Below the pieces are notes generated by a model. That model saw only the letters and a program-made list of their open reading frames with translations, searched no databases and had not been told where the DNA came from. A program made the translations under genes and the position numbers. Below, one piece after another: positions 34,903 to 43,825 of a stretch of 64,000 bases of DNA; position 1 is the first letter of the stretch; the number at the start of each line of letters is the position of its first letter. Source of the stretch: Streptomyces sp. HNM0574 (GTDB lineage: Bacteria; Actinomycetota; Actinomycetes; Streptomycetales; Streptomycetaceae); contig NZ_JAASAH010000005.1 in assembly GCF_012726235.1 (NCBI RefSeq), positions 186,001-250,000 of the forward strand, in the 5' to 3' direction.

Positions 34903-35730
34903 TCAGGGCAGCAGGTCGTCTACTTGCGCTTCGCCTTCACGGTACCTTCGTCCGATTTCCGCACTGCAGTCGTCCGCGGTCTGCTGCAGCGTGTGACGAC
35001 GCCCGGAGACCTGCTGCTCGTACCGGACCAGCCGGGCCATCGCCTCGTGCAGCTCCTGGTCGGTACGGGCCGTGAGGTCGCTCAGCTCGACCTCGCCGAG
35101 CATCTGCTCGGCGAGCTGCCGGTACTCCTCGCTCTGCGGCGTGCCCACCGTCACGTGCCGGGCCGAGGAACGGTGCCGGGACGGGCCGTCGGCCAGGATC
35201 TCCGGCAGCAGGTCCAGCAGCGGCGACGTCGGCGTCGAGCGGTGCGTCAGCTCCGCGCCGAGGATGTCGATCCGGCCCTGGAGCAGCCGCCGCACGAAGC
35301 TCAGGTCCGCCTCCTCCTGCTGCGCCCGCCGCCGCAGCGCGCGCACCTCGGGCAGGGACAGGGTGTGCAGCACGGGACGCTCCGCGTCGGACAGCGACTC
35401 GTGCGGGCTCGCGCCGCGCTGTCTCGGCGGGCGCGGCAGCTGGCCGGCCGGTTCGTACGCGGGTACCGGCCCGTGCGCGGGGGCGCGGCGGCCCGGGCGG
35501 GCGCCGGGGCGTGCCGGGCCCTCGGACCCGCCCGGACCCGAGGGGCCGGGGAGCCCGGACGGGGAGGCGGGAGCGGCCGGGCGGGGCACCGGCGCGGTGG
35601 AGGGCGCCTGGCCCGCCGCGTCGGCGTTCCCGGCGGACGGCTCCGCCCCGTCCCGCCTGGCCGAAGTCGTCGTGCCGGTACGGGCGGCCGGTACGCCACC
35701 AGACGTCCAGCCTGCGCCGTGTGTACTCAT
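34903..35730 (-). CDS. rsiG: RsiG, c-di-GMP-dependent anti-sigma factor for WhiG
   Basis: The 275 residues comprise a ~110-residue disordered Pro/Ala/Gly-rich N-terminus and an antiparallel helical hairpin. Both copies of the c-di-GMP motif E-x3-S-x2-R-x3-Q-x3-D are exact: E140-S144-R147-Q151-D155 and E238-S242-R245-Q249-D253. With c-di-GMP bound, RsiG sequesters sigma-WhiG and so delays sporulation. The N-terminal extension is long and alternates strongly in Pro/Gly. The assignment rests on motif identity and on gene order with dtd, ygfZ and nur. Confidence 0.95.
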   Translation of the reverse strand: MSTHGAGWTSGGVPAARTGTTTSARRDGAEPSAGNADAAGQAPSTAPVPRPAAPASPSGLPGPSGPGGSEGPARPGARPGRRAPAHGPVPAYEPAGQLPRPPRQRGASPHESLSDAERPVLHTLSLPEVRALRRRAQQEEADLSFVRRLLQGRIDILGAELTHRSTPTSPLLDLLPEILADGPSRHRSSARHVTVGTPQSEEYRQLAEQMLGEVELSDLTARTDQELHEAMARLVRYEQQVSGRRHTLQQTADDCSAEIGRRYREGEAQVDDLLP

Positions 35731-35893
35731 GGGTCCTTGTCCCCTTCATCCCCTCTTGCCGCAATGGCGGCGAGAGCAGCGGTACGTACCGCGTGTGCGC
35801 ATCGTGCCATTGTGTGGCTTCCCCACGCAGACGTTCCGCACCCATCCGGCCGCACGTGAACCCTCCCGCACACCGCACGGCATCATGGCCCGT

Positions 35894-36319
35894 ATGCGAG
35901 CAGTGGTGCAGAGAGTGAACGGGGCGAGCGTTGCCGTGGACGGCGCCGTCGTGGGGGAGATCGTCGGCGAGGGGCTGTGCGTACTGGTCGGAGTCACGCA
36001 CGACGACACCCCCGAGAAGGCCGCGCAACTGGCCAGAAAACTCTGGTCCGTCCGGGTGCTCCAGGGAGAGAAGTCCTGCTCCGACCTCGGCGCACCGCTG
36101 CTCGTGATCAGTCAGTTCACGCTCTACGGCGACGCGCGCAAGGGCCGCCGCCCCACCTGGAACGCGGCCGCGCCCGGACCCGTCGCCGAACCCCTCGTCG
36201 ACGAAGTCGTCGCCCAGCTGCGGGCGTTGGGCGCCACGGTGGCCACCGGCAGCTTCGGCGCCGACATGAAGGTCTCCCTCACCAACGACGGCCCCTTCAC
36301 CGTCCTCGTGGAGGTGTAG
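35894..36319 (+). CDS. dtd: D-aminoacyl-tRNA deacylase
   Basis: This 141-residue enzyme hydrolyses D-amino acids mischarged on tRNA. The active-site motifs SQFTLYGD and NDGPFTV (the cross-subunit NxGPFT form) are present, and the start [13 protein letters not shown] is the family's. ATG 35894 is chosen for that reason; ATG 35885 would add three residues, and neither has a clear ribosome binding site. It is divergent from rsiG. Confidence 0.96.
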   Translation: MRAVVQRVNGASVAVDGAVVGEIVGEGLCVLVGVTHDDTPEKAAQLARKLWSVRVLQGEKSCSDLGAPLLVISQFTLYGDARKGRRPTWNAAAPGPVAEPLVDEVVAQLRALGATVATGSFGADMKVSLTNDGPFTVLVEV

Positions 36320-36331
36320 GGGCCGTCACGG

Positions 36332-36358
36332 GCCCGGCTCCGCGAACGGGAGCCGGGC
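36332..36358. terminator. Convergent terminator
   Basis: Arms GCCCGGCTCC (36332-36341) and GGAGCCGGGC (36349-36358) pair with a 7-nt loop between dtd and ygfZ. Confidence 0.7.
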
Positions 36359-36408
36359 TGCCGGGAGTTGCGGCGCGGGCCGGCCGACTCGGGCCCTGGC
36401 CGCCGGAG

Positions 36409-37398
36409 TTACGGCGCGACGACCGGCTCCTGCGCGGCGGCCGTGGCGTCCTCGCCCACGATCAGCGCCGCGTCCAGCGGGACGTTCCGCTTCACCAGGG
36501 CCAGCGCGATCGGGCCCAGTTCGTGGTGCCGGGCCGAGGTCGTGACGAAGCCGAGCGCGCGGCCGTCCGTACCGTCCTCCGCCTTGCGCACCGCGTCCCC
36601 GTGCGCCGGGAGCCGGACCTCGCTGCCGTCCAGGTGCAGGAAGACCAGGCGGCGCGGCGGCTTCCCCAGGTTGTTCACCCGGGCCACCGTCTCCTGGCCC
36701 CGGTAGCAGCCCTTGTGCAGGTGAACCGCCGTCTCCAGCCAGCCCAGTTCGTGCGGGATGGTGCGGTGGTCGGTCTCCATGCCGAGCCGCGGCCGGTGCG
36801 CCTCCACGCGCAGCGCCTCGTACGCCAGGACGCCGACCGCCGGGCCGTTCGCCTCCGCGAAGGACTCCAGCTCGGCACGGGGCAGGAACACGTCCCGCCC
36901 GTGCGGCGTCTCGCGGACGGCCGCGCCCTCGGGGGTGTCCGTGATCGAACCGGCCGGCAGGTGCACGACGGCGAACTCCGCCGTCCGGTCCGCGACCTCG
37001 ACCCGGTAGAAGAACCGCATGCTCTCCAGGTACGCGATGAGCTCGCCCTGGGTGCCCGGCTCGGTGTGCAGCCAGGTGACCGTGCCGTCGTCGACGAGGT
37101 ACAGCGCGTGCTCGATGTGCCCGTTCGCCGACAGCACCAGGGCCTCGGTGGCCTCGCCCGGCGGCAGCGCCTCGACGTGTTGCGTGATGAGCAGGTGCAA
37201 CCACGACAGCCGGTCCTCGCCGGAGACCGTGACGACTCCGCGGTGCGAGAGATCCACGAAACCCTTGCCGTCGGCGAGCGCGCGCTGCTCCCGGAAGAGG
37301 TCGCCGTAGTGCGCGGCGACGCCCTCGTCGGGAGCCTCGGCCTCGACCGCACCGGGAAGGGTGAGAAGCGGGCTGGCGGGGTGGCTCGAACGGGTCAT
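36409..37398 (-). CDS. ygfZ: Folate-binding YgfZ/GcvT-like protein
   Basis: This 329-residue member of the GcvT fold has the YgfZ signature KGCYRGQE, including its Cys, in LHKGCYRGQETVARVNNLGK. YgfZ proteins bind folate and support Fe-S cluster enzymes such as tRNA thiolation factors. The N-terminal half has the GcvT-like DLSHRGVVTVSGEDRLSWLH. It ends 53 bp... upstream of nothing coding on its strand and follows nur in the same direction. Confidence 0.93.
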   Translation of the reverse strand: MTRSSHPASPLLTLPGAVEAEAPDEGVAAHYGDLFREQRALADGKGFVDLSHRGVVTVSGEDRLSWLHLLITQHVEALPPGEATEALVLSANGHIEHALYLVDDGTVTWLHTEPGTQGELIAYLESMRFFYRVEVADRTAEFAVVHLPAGSITDTPEGAAVRETPHGRDVFLPRAELESFAEANGPAVGVLAYEALRVEAHRPRLGMETDHRTIPHELGWLETAVHLHKGCYRGQETVARVNNLGKPPRRLVFLHLDGSEVRLPAHGDAVRKAEDGTDGRALGFVTTSARHHELGPIALALVKRNVPLDAALIVGEDATAAAQEPVVAP

Positions 37399-37451
37399 GC
37401 CGCCAGCCTACGACGCCGCGCCGACGGCGTCCCCGCCGCGCTCGCCCCGCC

Positions 37452-37889
37452 CTACTCCCCGGGCTCCGCCGTACCCGCCGCGCACTTCTCGCAGCGCCCG
37501 AAGATCGCGAAGTGCCGCATGTCCGTCTCGAAGCCGAACCGCTCCCGCAGCCGCTGCGTGAACGCCTCCGCCTCGGACAGATCCGCCTCGATCACGTCCG
37601 TGCAGTCCCGGCAGACCAGATGCATGTGGTGGTGCCGGTCCGCGAGGTGGTACGTCGGCGCCCCGTGGCCCAGGTGCGCGTGCGAGACGAGATTCAGCTC
37701 CTCCAGCAGCTCCAGCGTGCGGTACACCGTCGAGATGTTCACCCCGCCCGCCGTACGCCGCACCTCCGCGAGGATGTCGTCCGGCGTCGAGTGCTCCAGC
37801 TTGTCGACCGCTTCCAGCACCAGCTGACGCTGCGGCGTCAGCCGGTATCCACGCGCCCTGAGATCACTCTGCCAGTCGGAAGTACCCAC
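37452..37889 (-). CDS. nur: Nickel-responsive Fur-family repressor Nur
   Basis: This 145-residue Fur-fold regulator has a winged helix (RLTPQRQLVLEAVDKLEHST) and a dimerisation domain. The ligands assigned to Streptomyces Nur are all present at the same numbers: His33, His86, His88 and His90 (M-site), and His70, His72 and His126 (nickel site). Cys93/Cys96 and Cys133/Cys136 form the structural Cys pairs. It represses nickel uptake and sodF when nickel is replete. GTG 37889 follows a TAGACT -10 box (37896-37901) by six bases, implying a leaderless mRNA. Confidence 0.94.
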   Translation of the reverse strand: MGTSDWQSDLRARGYRLTPQRQLVLEAVDKLEHSTPDDILAEVRRTAGGVNISTVYRTLELLEELNLVSHAHLGHGAPTYHLADRHHHMHLVCRDCTDVIEADLSEAEAFTQRLRERFGFETDMRHFAIFGRCEKCAAGTAEPGE

Positions 37890-37991
37890 GGGGTCAGTCT
37901 ATGAGGCACCGCGGGGGGCCGGGGCCGGTCGTGGGGGTGGGATCGGGGCAGGGCTTTGACCGCGGGTGATCGACGTGATGGCCTGGGGCGC

Positions 37992-38348
37992 ATGCACGAG
38001 GGGGACAACGGAACATCCGAGGCGGCAGGGCTGCCCGCGGAAGTGCGGGACGAATTTCTGGGGGGCCGCTGGTTCACGCAGCGAGGGGAGAGCCCAGGCT
38101 TCCTGGGGCTGGACGGCGGCCCGGACCTGGGCCCGGTCGTGCCCGTCTTCTCGTCGGAGGAGCAGCTCGCCCGCTACGCGGGGGCGTGCGCGTACTTCTC
38201 GACGGTGGGCGAAGACCTCCTCTCCCTGCTGCCGTCGGGGCACGGCATCGTCGTGGACCTGGCCGGGCCGGATCCGCAGCACCTTCCCGCCGGGATGCTG
38301 GACGCACTCCGACCGCGGACGGCTGGTGAGGGGGACGTCCATGAGTGA
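37992..38348 (+). CDS. SseB-like protein, first gene of the Rhs toxin module
   Basis: This 118-residue product from ATG 37992 shows the SseB N-terminal fold pattern (PVVPVFSSEEQLARYAGACA, GHGIVVDLAGPDPQHLPAGM). In Streptomyces such proteins accompany type VII (ESX)-secreted polymorphic toxins, possibly as chaperone or immunity-like factors. It overlaps the next gene by eight bases, so translation is coupled. It lies only 102 bp from divergent nur. Confidence 0.72.
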   Translation: MHEGDNGTSEAAGLPAEVRDEFLGGRWFTQRGESPGFLGLDGGPDLGPVVPVFSSEEQLARYAGACAYFSTVGEDLLSLLPSGHGIVVDLAGPDPQHLPAGMLDALRPRTAGEGDVHE

Positions 38349-38787
38349 GGGGACGGGGTACAAGGTCGAGATCGCCGCGTTGAAGAGTGTTCTGCGGCCG
38401 TTGGAAGAGTCGACGCTGGCGGCGAAAGACGTCCGGGACGACAAGAGCGGTCTGTCTGCCAACGCGCAGGACGCGGGCTCGCAGATCTTCACGGAAGCTG
38501 TGGACGGCTTCGTCGAGGCCTGGCAGTACGGGATGAAGCAACTCGTCGAGTACGCGGACGACATCGTCGAGAAACTGGACCAGACGATCGACGCGTATGA
38601 GAAGGCCGAGCAACTCAACATAGAGGGATTCGTTCCCACCGAGGAGAACCTGGACATCCTGCCGCAGGGCGACTCGGGCATGAAGGAGTGGAAGGAGTCG
38701 CCCCCCGAGCTCCCCAGTGACAAGGCCGGCTGGGAACAGTCGGCCGACGACAGGCAACAGGGCTTCGAGAACTGGATGTTCGGCTGA
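38341..38787 (+). CDS. WXG100-like type VII secretion partner protein
   Basis: This 148-residue, mostly helical protein has a central WQY at 61-63 in place of WxG. A YEKAE sequence (Tyr86-Glu90) fits the YxxxD/E type VII export signal and is followed by a polar tail. The gene overlaps its neighbours by 8 bp upstream and 1 bp downstream (TGATG). It is likely to pair with the helical N-terminus of the Rhs protein for secretion through an ESX apparatus encoded elsewhere. Confidence 0.7.
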   Translation: MSEGTGYKVEIAALKSVLRPLEESTLAAKDVRDDKSGLSANAQDAGSQIFTEAVDGFVEAWQYGMKQLVEYADDIVEKLDQTIDAYEKAEQLNIEGFVPTEENLDILPQGDSGMKEWKESPPELPSDKAGWEQSADDRQQGFENWMFG

Positions 38788-41700
38788 TGGGCGGTACGGG
38801 AGATATAGCGGGGATAGGCCCCGACGACACGGCTTCGGATCTCATACCCGGGAACCTGGAGAAGCTGGAGCACCTCGCCGCTTCGCTGCGCGCGTACGCG
38901 GGAGCCTTCCACGACGCCCGTACCCGGCTGAAGTCCGTCCATGAGGACGACTGGCAAGGTGCCGCGGCCATCGACTTCCGGTCCGCCGTACGCCACATCC
39001 CCGAGACCCTCGACGCGGCTCACGAGCAGTTCGACAAGGCGGGGAAGGCGGTCGAGCGGTACGCCGAAGTGCTGGCGGACGCCCGCCAGAAGGCCAAGCC
39101 GGTCGTCGAGGACGCGTCCGACGCCCGGGCGCGGTCGAAGACCTACCAACAGGACGTCGACGACTACAACAAGGCGGTCGAGAAGGACGACGGCACCGGA
39201 TCCTCCGTACTCCCGCCGCGCCCGCCGGAGGAGGACCCGAGCGCGTCGGCGATGGCCGGATGCGTAGCCCGGATCAACAGCCTGCGCGCCAGGGTCGACG
39301 AGGCCGCGCACGCGGCCAAGAAGAAGCTCGACGAAGCAGCCGAAGCAGCACCTGACGAGCCCGGATGGTTCAAGAAGCTGCTCGGGGGCGTGGGAAACCT
39401 CGGGAAGGGCCTGTACGAGGGAGTGTCCGCGGTCAACACGTCGCTGGACACCCTGGTGCACCCCAACCGCTGGGGCATGTCCCTGGCGAACACGAAAGAC
39501 AGTCTGATCTACGGGGCCCAACACCCCGTGGAGTTCCTCAAGTCGGCCACCAACTGGGAGATGCTCACCACCGAACCCATGCGCTGGATCGGCAACGTGG
39601 GGAGCGGGGCCGCGCTGGCCGCCGCCACAGGCGGTGCCGGGGGCGCGGCAGCCGCCGCCCGTCGACTGGGGGGACGTGTCGACGGGGGGCGCAAGGGTCA
39701 CAAGGGGCGTGACGACACCGACGGCCGTCCCGACGATGTGTGCCGCCAGGACGGAGACAAGTGCAAGGCGGGCGAGCCGGTGGACGTGGCCACGGGCGAG
39801 ATGTCGCTCACCCACGTTGACTTGACGCTCCCGGGTGCCTTCCCCCTCACCCTGCGGCGCACCCACCTCTCGTCCTACGGCGCGGGTGGCTGGTTCGGCC
39901 TCTCGTGGGCGGCCACCCTCGATCAGCACCTGGAGGTGGACGAGCGAGGCATCGTGCTGGCCACCGAGGATGGCATGCTGCTGGCGTATCCGCTGCCGCA
40001 CGAGGCCGGAGCACCCGTCCTGCCGGAGCGCGGCCCTCGCCGGCCGTTGGAGTGGGACGGCCGCACCGAGTCGGAGGTGAGGGTTTCCGACCCGGTCACC
40101 GGACGAGTCCTCTGCTTCGGCCACCAACCGGCAACCGGGGAATGGCCGTTGACCGGCATCGAAGACCGTGCCCGACGTCGCGTCGAGTTCCGTTACGACC
40201 CGGAGAGCGGGCGTCCCACGGACGTGCACCACCCAGGGGGCACGACGGTCCGCGTCACGACGCACCCCGAGCTGCCACGGATCACGGCTCTCCACGTTGG
40301 CGACGAGTGCGTGGCTGCCTTCGGTTACGACGCGGCCGGAAACCTGACGGAGGAGCTCAACTCCTCCGGGCTGCCCCTGACATTCACGTACGACGAGGCG
40401 GACCGGATCACCTCGTGGACCGACCGCAACGGCTCCGCCTTCGGCTACGTGTACGACCGCAGCGGCCGAGTCCTGCGGACGGTCGGCCCGGACGGAATGT
40501 GGTCCGGAAGCTTCCGCTACGAGCCGGGTAAGCGACGCACCACCTACACCGACTCCCTCGGGCACGCGACGACCTACACGTATGACGGGCGCTACAGGCC
40601 GACGTCGATCACGGACCCGCTCGGCGCGGTCACCCGGCAGGGCTGGACCCTGGACGGCCGTCATCTGTCGGCCACCACGGACCCGTTGGGTCACACCACG
40701 CGCTACCGGTACGACGACGTGGGGAACCTAGTCCACGTCGAACTGCCGGACGGCTCGCACTCCGGCGCGGTGTACGACGACCGAGGGCTGCCCCTCCTCG
40801 TCACACAGCCCGGCGGTGCGACCTGGCAGCACACGTACGACGGGGACGGCAACCGCACGTCGACCACCGATCCCTCCGGGGCGACAACCAGGTACGCGTA
40901 CGACAGCGAAGGGCATCCGGCCTCCGTCACCGACGCGCTGGGCCACACACAACACACGGTGTGCGACAGTTCCGGGCTCCCGGTGTCCATGACGACGCCG
41001 GACGGTTACACCACCACGGTGACGCGCGATGCGTTGGGGCGTCCGGTCGAGCTGACGGACCCTCGGGGCGGAGTCACCAAGGTGTCCTGGACGGTGGAGG
41101 GCAGGCCCGCACAGCGGCGGCACCCGGACGGGAGCCAGGAGACCTGGCAGTGGGACGCCGAGGGCAATCTCCTCGCCCATACGGACCCCATGGGCGGGAC
41201 GACTCGCTACACCTACACCCACTTCGACCTGGTCGCGTCCCGTACCGGCCCGGACGGGGCGGAGTTCTCCTTCGCGTACGACACCGAACTCCGGCTGACC
41301 ACCGTCACTCATCCCATGGGTCTCACCTGGGACTACGCGTACGATGCCGTCGGCCGGCTCCGTGCGGAATCGGACTTCAACGACCGTTCCCTCGCCTACA
41401 CGCACGACCCGGCGGGGCGCCTCGGTTCGCGGACCAACGGCGCCGGCGAGACGATCACCTACGCCCGGGACGCCCTCGGCCGACTGTCCGGGCGGCGCGC
41501 CGACAACGGCGCGGAGGTGAGCTTCGCCTACGCTCCGGACGGGCGGCTGACGGCACTGTCGAGTCCGGACGCGGACATCCACCGCAGCCATGACGTCATG
41601 GGCAGACCGTTGACCGAAACGGTCAACGGACGGACGACCAGCTTCACTTACGACCCGCTCGGCCGCTGTACGTCGCGCACCACGCCGAGCGGTCACACCT

Positions 41701-43130
41701 CGACCTGGACATGGGGGCCTGGGGACCGGCCCGAGGGCCTGTCCACACCATCGGGCCGGCTCACATTCGGCTACGACCCCGCCGGTCACGAGATCTACCG
41801 GATGCTCGGCGACGAGACCGCACTCCTCCAGACCTGGGACGTGGCCGGGCGGATGACCATGCAGTCGCTGCGCACGTCGGGCGGCGATCCACTGCAGGAA
41901 CGTGAGTACACCTACCGGCCGGACGGCCACGTCACCGCTCTCGCGGACTCGCACACCGGTACCCGCCGCTACGACCTCACACCCACCGGCCGCGTCAGCG
42001 CTGTGCACGGCGGGAACTGGACCGAGACCTACGCCTACGACGCCGCGGGCAACGTCTCCGCGGACTCCGAAGGACCGCGAACCCTCAGCGGCACCCTGCT
42101 CCACCGCACTCGTCGTACGCGCTACGCCTACGATGCCCAGGGCCGTCTCGTCCGCCGCACCCGCCGTCTCCTCAACGGCCAGACACGTGCATGGACTTAC
42201 GCCTGGGACGCCGAAGACCGCCTCACGGAGGCGACCACGCCGTCCGGGGACCGCTGGCGCTACAGCTACGACCCGGCCGGCCGCCGGGTGGCGAAGCGCC
42301 GCGTCGACGAGGACGGGACAGCACTCGAATCCGTCCACTTCACCTGGGACGGGACGCGGCTCGCGGAGCAGACGTCCTCCGACGGCACGACCCTGACCTG
42401 GGACTACGCCCCCGGGACGTACCGCCCGGTCGCGCAGTCCGTGCAGGAGCCCGGCCCTGCCGCGTCGGACCCTCGTCTGGCCTGGTCCGCGAACTTGCCG
42501 GACGAAGAGGTGGACAGCCGCTTCTACGCCATCGTCACCGACCTGGTCGGGACACCCACCGAACTCGTTGACGAATCCGGCACCGTCACCTGGCGCCACC
42601 GCACCACGCTGTGGGGCGACCCGCTCGACGAAACGACTGACCCGTCGGCCTGTCCACTCCGATTCCCCGGCCAGTACGCCGACCCGGAAACCGGCCTCCA
42701 CTACAACAACCAGCGCTACTACGACCCCGAAACGGCCCGCTTCCTCACCCCGGACCCCCTCGGCCTCGACCCGGCCGACAACCACCACTCCTACGTCGCC
42801 AACCCGCTTGCGTGGATCGACCCGTTGGGGTTGGAGTCGTGCGCAAAGGATGTACGCGACGAGTTCAGGTCTCTGCCCAACGGCGAGCAGTCAGGGCGCG
42901 TCAAGACTGTGGACAATGAAGGAGAGCTGCGCTCTCTTTTCGATAAGTGGACTGATGGCGCTGAGCAGTTGCCTTCACGCGGCCCAAAGGTTCCTGAGGT
43001 GTACAAGCTCGATGATGGAACCATCATTCAATGGCGTCTTTCCTCGGGCTCTGGAGGGGAGACCATAGATATGGTTTACCCGGAAAGTAAGAAACCGCGA
43101 AAAGTTCACATCAAGCAGGAAGAAGAGTAG
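38787..43130 (+). CDS. Rhs/YD-repeat polymorphic toxin with ESX-type N-terminus
   Basis: This 1447-residue protein has an ESX-like helical domain (about 1-110, with WQG at 56-58), a coiled-coil/linker region, a short hydrophobic Gly/Ala stretch near 270-290 and the DUF6531-type cap VDVATGEMSLTHVDLTLPGA. More than twenty YD/Rhs repeats (GYDAAGNL, TYDEADRI, YDPAGRR patterns) follow. The core ends at the conserved PLGLESC near 1352. The last 95 residues (1353-1447) are the variable toxin tail, ending RKVHIKQEEE. The tail DNA has lower GC and a different codon style. Toxin chemistry is not certain; the TIDMVYPE...RKVHI pattern suggests a BECR-type ribonuclease fold. Confidence 0.9.
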   Translation: MGGTGDIAGIGPDDTASDLIPGNLEKLEHLAASLRAYAGAFHDARTRLKSVHEDDWQGAAAIDFRSAVRHIPETLDAAHEQFDKAGKAVERYAEVLADARQKAKPVVEDASDARARSKTYQQDVDDYNKAVEKDDGTGSSVLPPRPPEEDPSASAMAGCVARINSLRARVDEAAHAAKKKLDEAAEAAPDEPGWFKKLLGGVGNLGKGLYEGVSAVNTSLDTLVHPNRWGMSLANTKDSLIYGAQHPVEFLKSATNWEMLTTEPMRWIGNVGSGAALAAATGGAGGAAAAARRLGGRVDGGRKGHKGRDDTDGRPDDVCRQDGDKCKAGEPVDVATGEMSLTHVDLTLPGAFPLTLRRTHLSSYGAGGWFGLSWAATLDQHLEVDERGIVLATEDGMLLAYPLPHEAGAPVLPERGPRRPLEWDGRTESEVRVSDPVTGRVLCFGHQPATGEWPLTGIEDRARRRVEFRYDPESGRPTDVHHPGGTTVRVTTHPELPRITALHVGDECVAAFGYDAAGNLTEELNSSGLPLTFTYDEADRITSWTDRNGSAFGYVYDRSGRVLRTVGPDGMWSGSFRYEPGKRRTTYTDSLGHATTYTYDGRYRPTSITDPLGAVTRQGWTLDGRHLSATTDPLGHTTRYRYDDVGNLVHVELPDGSHSGAVYDDRGLPLLVTQPGGATWQHTYDGDGNRTSTTDPSGATTRYAYDSEGHPASVTDALGHTQHTVCDSSGLPVSMTTPDGYTTTVTRDALGRPVELTDPRGGVTKVSWTVEGRPAQRRHPDGSQETWQWDAEGNLLAHTDPMGGTTRYTYTHFDLVASRTGPDGAEFSFAYDTELRLTTVTHPMGLTWDYAYDAVGRLRAESDFNDRSLAYTHDPAGRLGSRTNGAGETITYARDALGRLSGRRADNGAEVSFAYAPDGRLTALSSPDADIHRSHDVMGRPLTETVNGRTTSFTYDPLGRCTSRTTPSGHTSTWTWGPGDRPEGLSTPSGRLTFGYDPAGHEIYRMLGDETALLQTWDVAGRMTMQSLRTSGGDPLQEREYTYRPDGHVTALADSHTGTRRYDLTPTGRVSAVHGGNWTETYAYDAAGNVSADSEGPRTLSGTLLHRTRRTRYAYDAQGRLVRRTRRLLNGQTRAWTYAWDAEDRLTEATTPSGDRWRYSYDPAGRRVAKRRVDEDGTALESVHFTWDGTRLAEQTSSDGTTLTWDYAPGTYRPVAQSVQEPGPAASDPRLAWSANLPDEEVDSRFYAIVTDLVGTPTELVDESGTVTWRHRTTLWGDPLDETTDPSACPLRFPGQYADPETGLHYNNQRYYDPETARFLTPDPLGLDPADNHHSYVANPLAWIDPLGLESCAKDVRDEFRSLPNGEQSGRVKTVDNEGELRSLFDKWTDGAEQLPSRGPKVPEVYKLDDGTIIQWRLSSGSGGETIDMVYPESKKPRKVHIKQEEE

Positions 43131-43137
43131 GTCGAAC

Positions 43138-43494
43138 ATGATGCCGTCATGGCTTTCCCCGTTGGTTGAGGACGTCCTTCTTGAAGGGGAGAGTGATTGG
43201 GTAATGGTCGATTACCTCATCGCTGTTGCCGAGGAGTATGCCGACGAGCATGGTGGCGATTTTCGTGAGGTCTCCATGTCGTTGCTGGAGAACCTTCTCG
43301 GTGAAGGGTTGATGGAGATCGGCGACTTGGGAGAGTCCGGGTTCGAGCCCTGGACGTCCTCCGTCGCGGTATCGCTTGCTCGTTTCCGGGCAGGGTGCGA
43401 AGCCTGTGGTTGGCGGCCGATGGGCGGCTTGTGGTGGTTGGCCGTCACGGCGCTCGGGAGGGCGTGGCTTCAGAGGCCGAGCGCAACAGCGTGA
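43138..43494 (+). CDS. Candidate immunity protein for the Rhs toxin
   Basis: This 118-residue product starts seven bases after the toxin stop, with ATG at 43138 or 43141. It is acidic and helical, with a Leu-rich core (VMVDYLIAVAEEYADEHGGD, MSLLENLLGEGLMEIGDLGE) and a Trp-rich end (GGLWWLAVTALGRAWLQ). The first half is AT-richer than its surroundings, like the toxin tail, suggesting that both were acquired together. No family was recognised. The position directly after a polymorphic toxin tail is the reason for the call. Confidence 0.7.
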   Translation: MMPSWLSPLVEDVLLEGESDWVMVDYLIAVAEEYADEHGGDFREVSMSLLENLLGEGLMEIGDLGESGFEPWTSSVAVSLARFRAGCEACGWRPMGGLWWLAVTALGRAWLQRPSATA

Positions 43495-43661
43495 TGCGGC
43501 TGGGGCGATGGAATCCAGGTTTGGTCCTTGCCTCTGCCCGCGAGGGATAAGGGAACTCCAGTACCGGTCTCCGCCGCCGCTGGCCAAGGTGGAAGCAGGG
43601 GCGGTCTTAGGGCAGAGCCAGACGACGTCGCCGCGTTCTGCGGGCCGGGCCGGGGCCCCGG
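43495..43661. other. Gap between Rhs module and MFS promoter
   Basis: No supported gene is present. There is no additional orphan toxin tail or second immunity gene with a ribosome binding site visible here, and no integrase or direct repeat marks an end of the module. Confidence 0.5.
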
Positions 43662-43690
43662 TTGACCACCCCCCGCCCGCTGGTTAGCCT
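43662..43690 (+). promoter_or_regulatory. Promoter candidate for the MFS gene
   Basis: TTGACC (43662-43667), a 17-bp spacer and TAGCCT (43685-43690) fit a sigma-HrdB-type promoter, 135 bp before the GTG start. Confidence 0.55.
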
Positions 43691-43825
43691 GCGCGAGGCC
43701 CGGCCGGTGCCGGGTCCGTAGGCGTTAACGTCAATCAACGCGCAGCCTTGGTCAGTGCGATGTGGCCCGGGAGCGCGCTGCGTCGATCTCGCCGCCGCCC
43801 GTCCGGGCCGGGAACGGAGACGACG

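Noticed and set aside
42790..43495. A second toxin or orphan cassette after the Rhs gene
   Set aside because: After the immunity candidate there is no further ribosome-binding-site-linked frame or repeated Rhs junction before the MFS promoter.
43662..43690. Iron-box (DmdR1-type) operator overlapping the MFS promoter TTAGCCT
   Set aside because: Only half of the 19-bp palindrome is present, so iron regulation is not supported.
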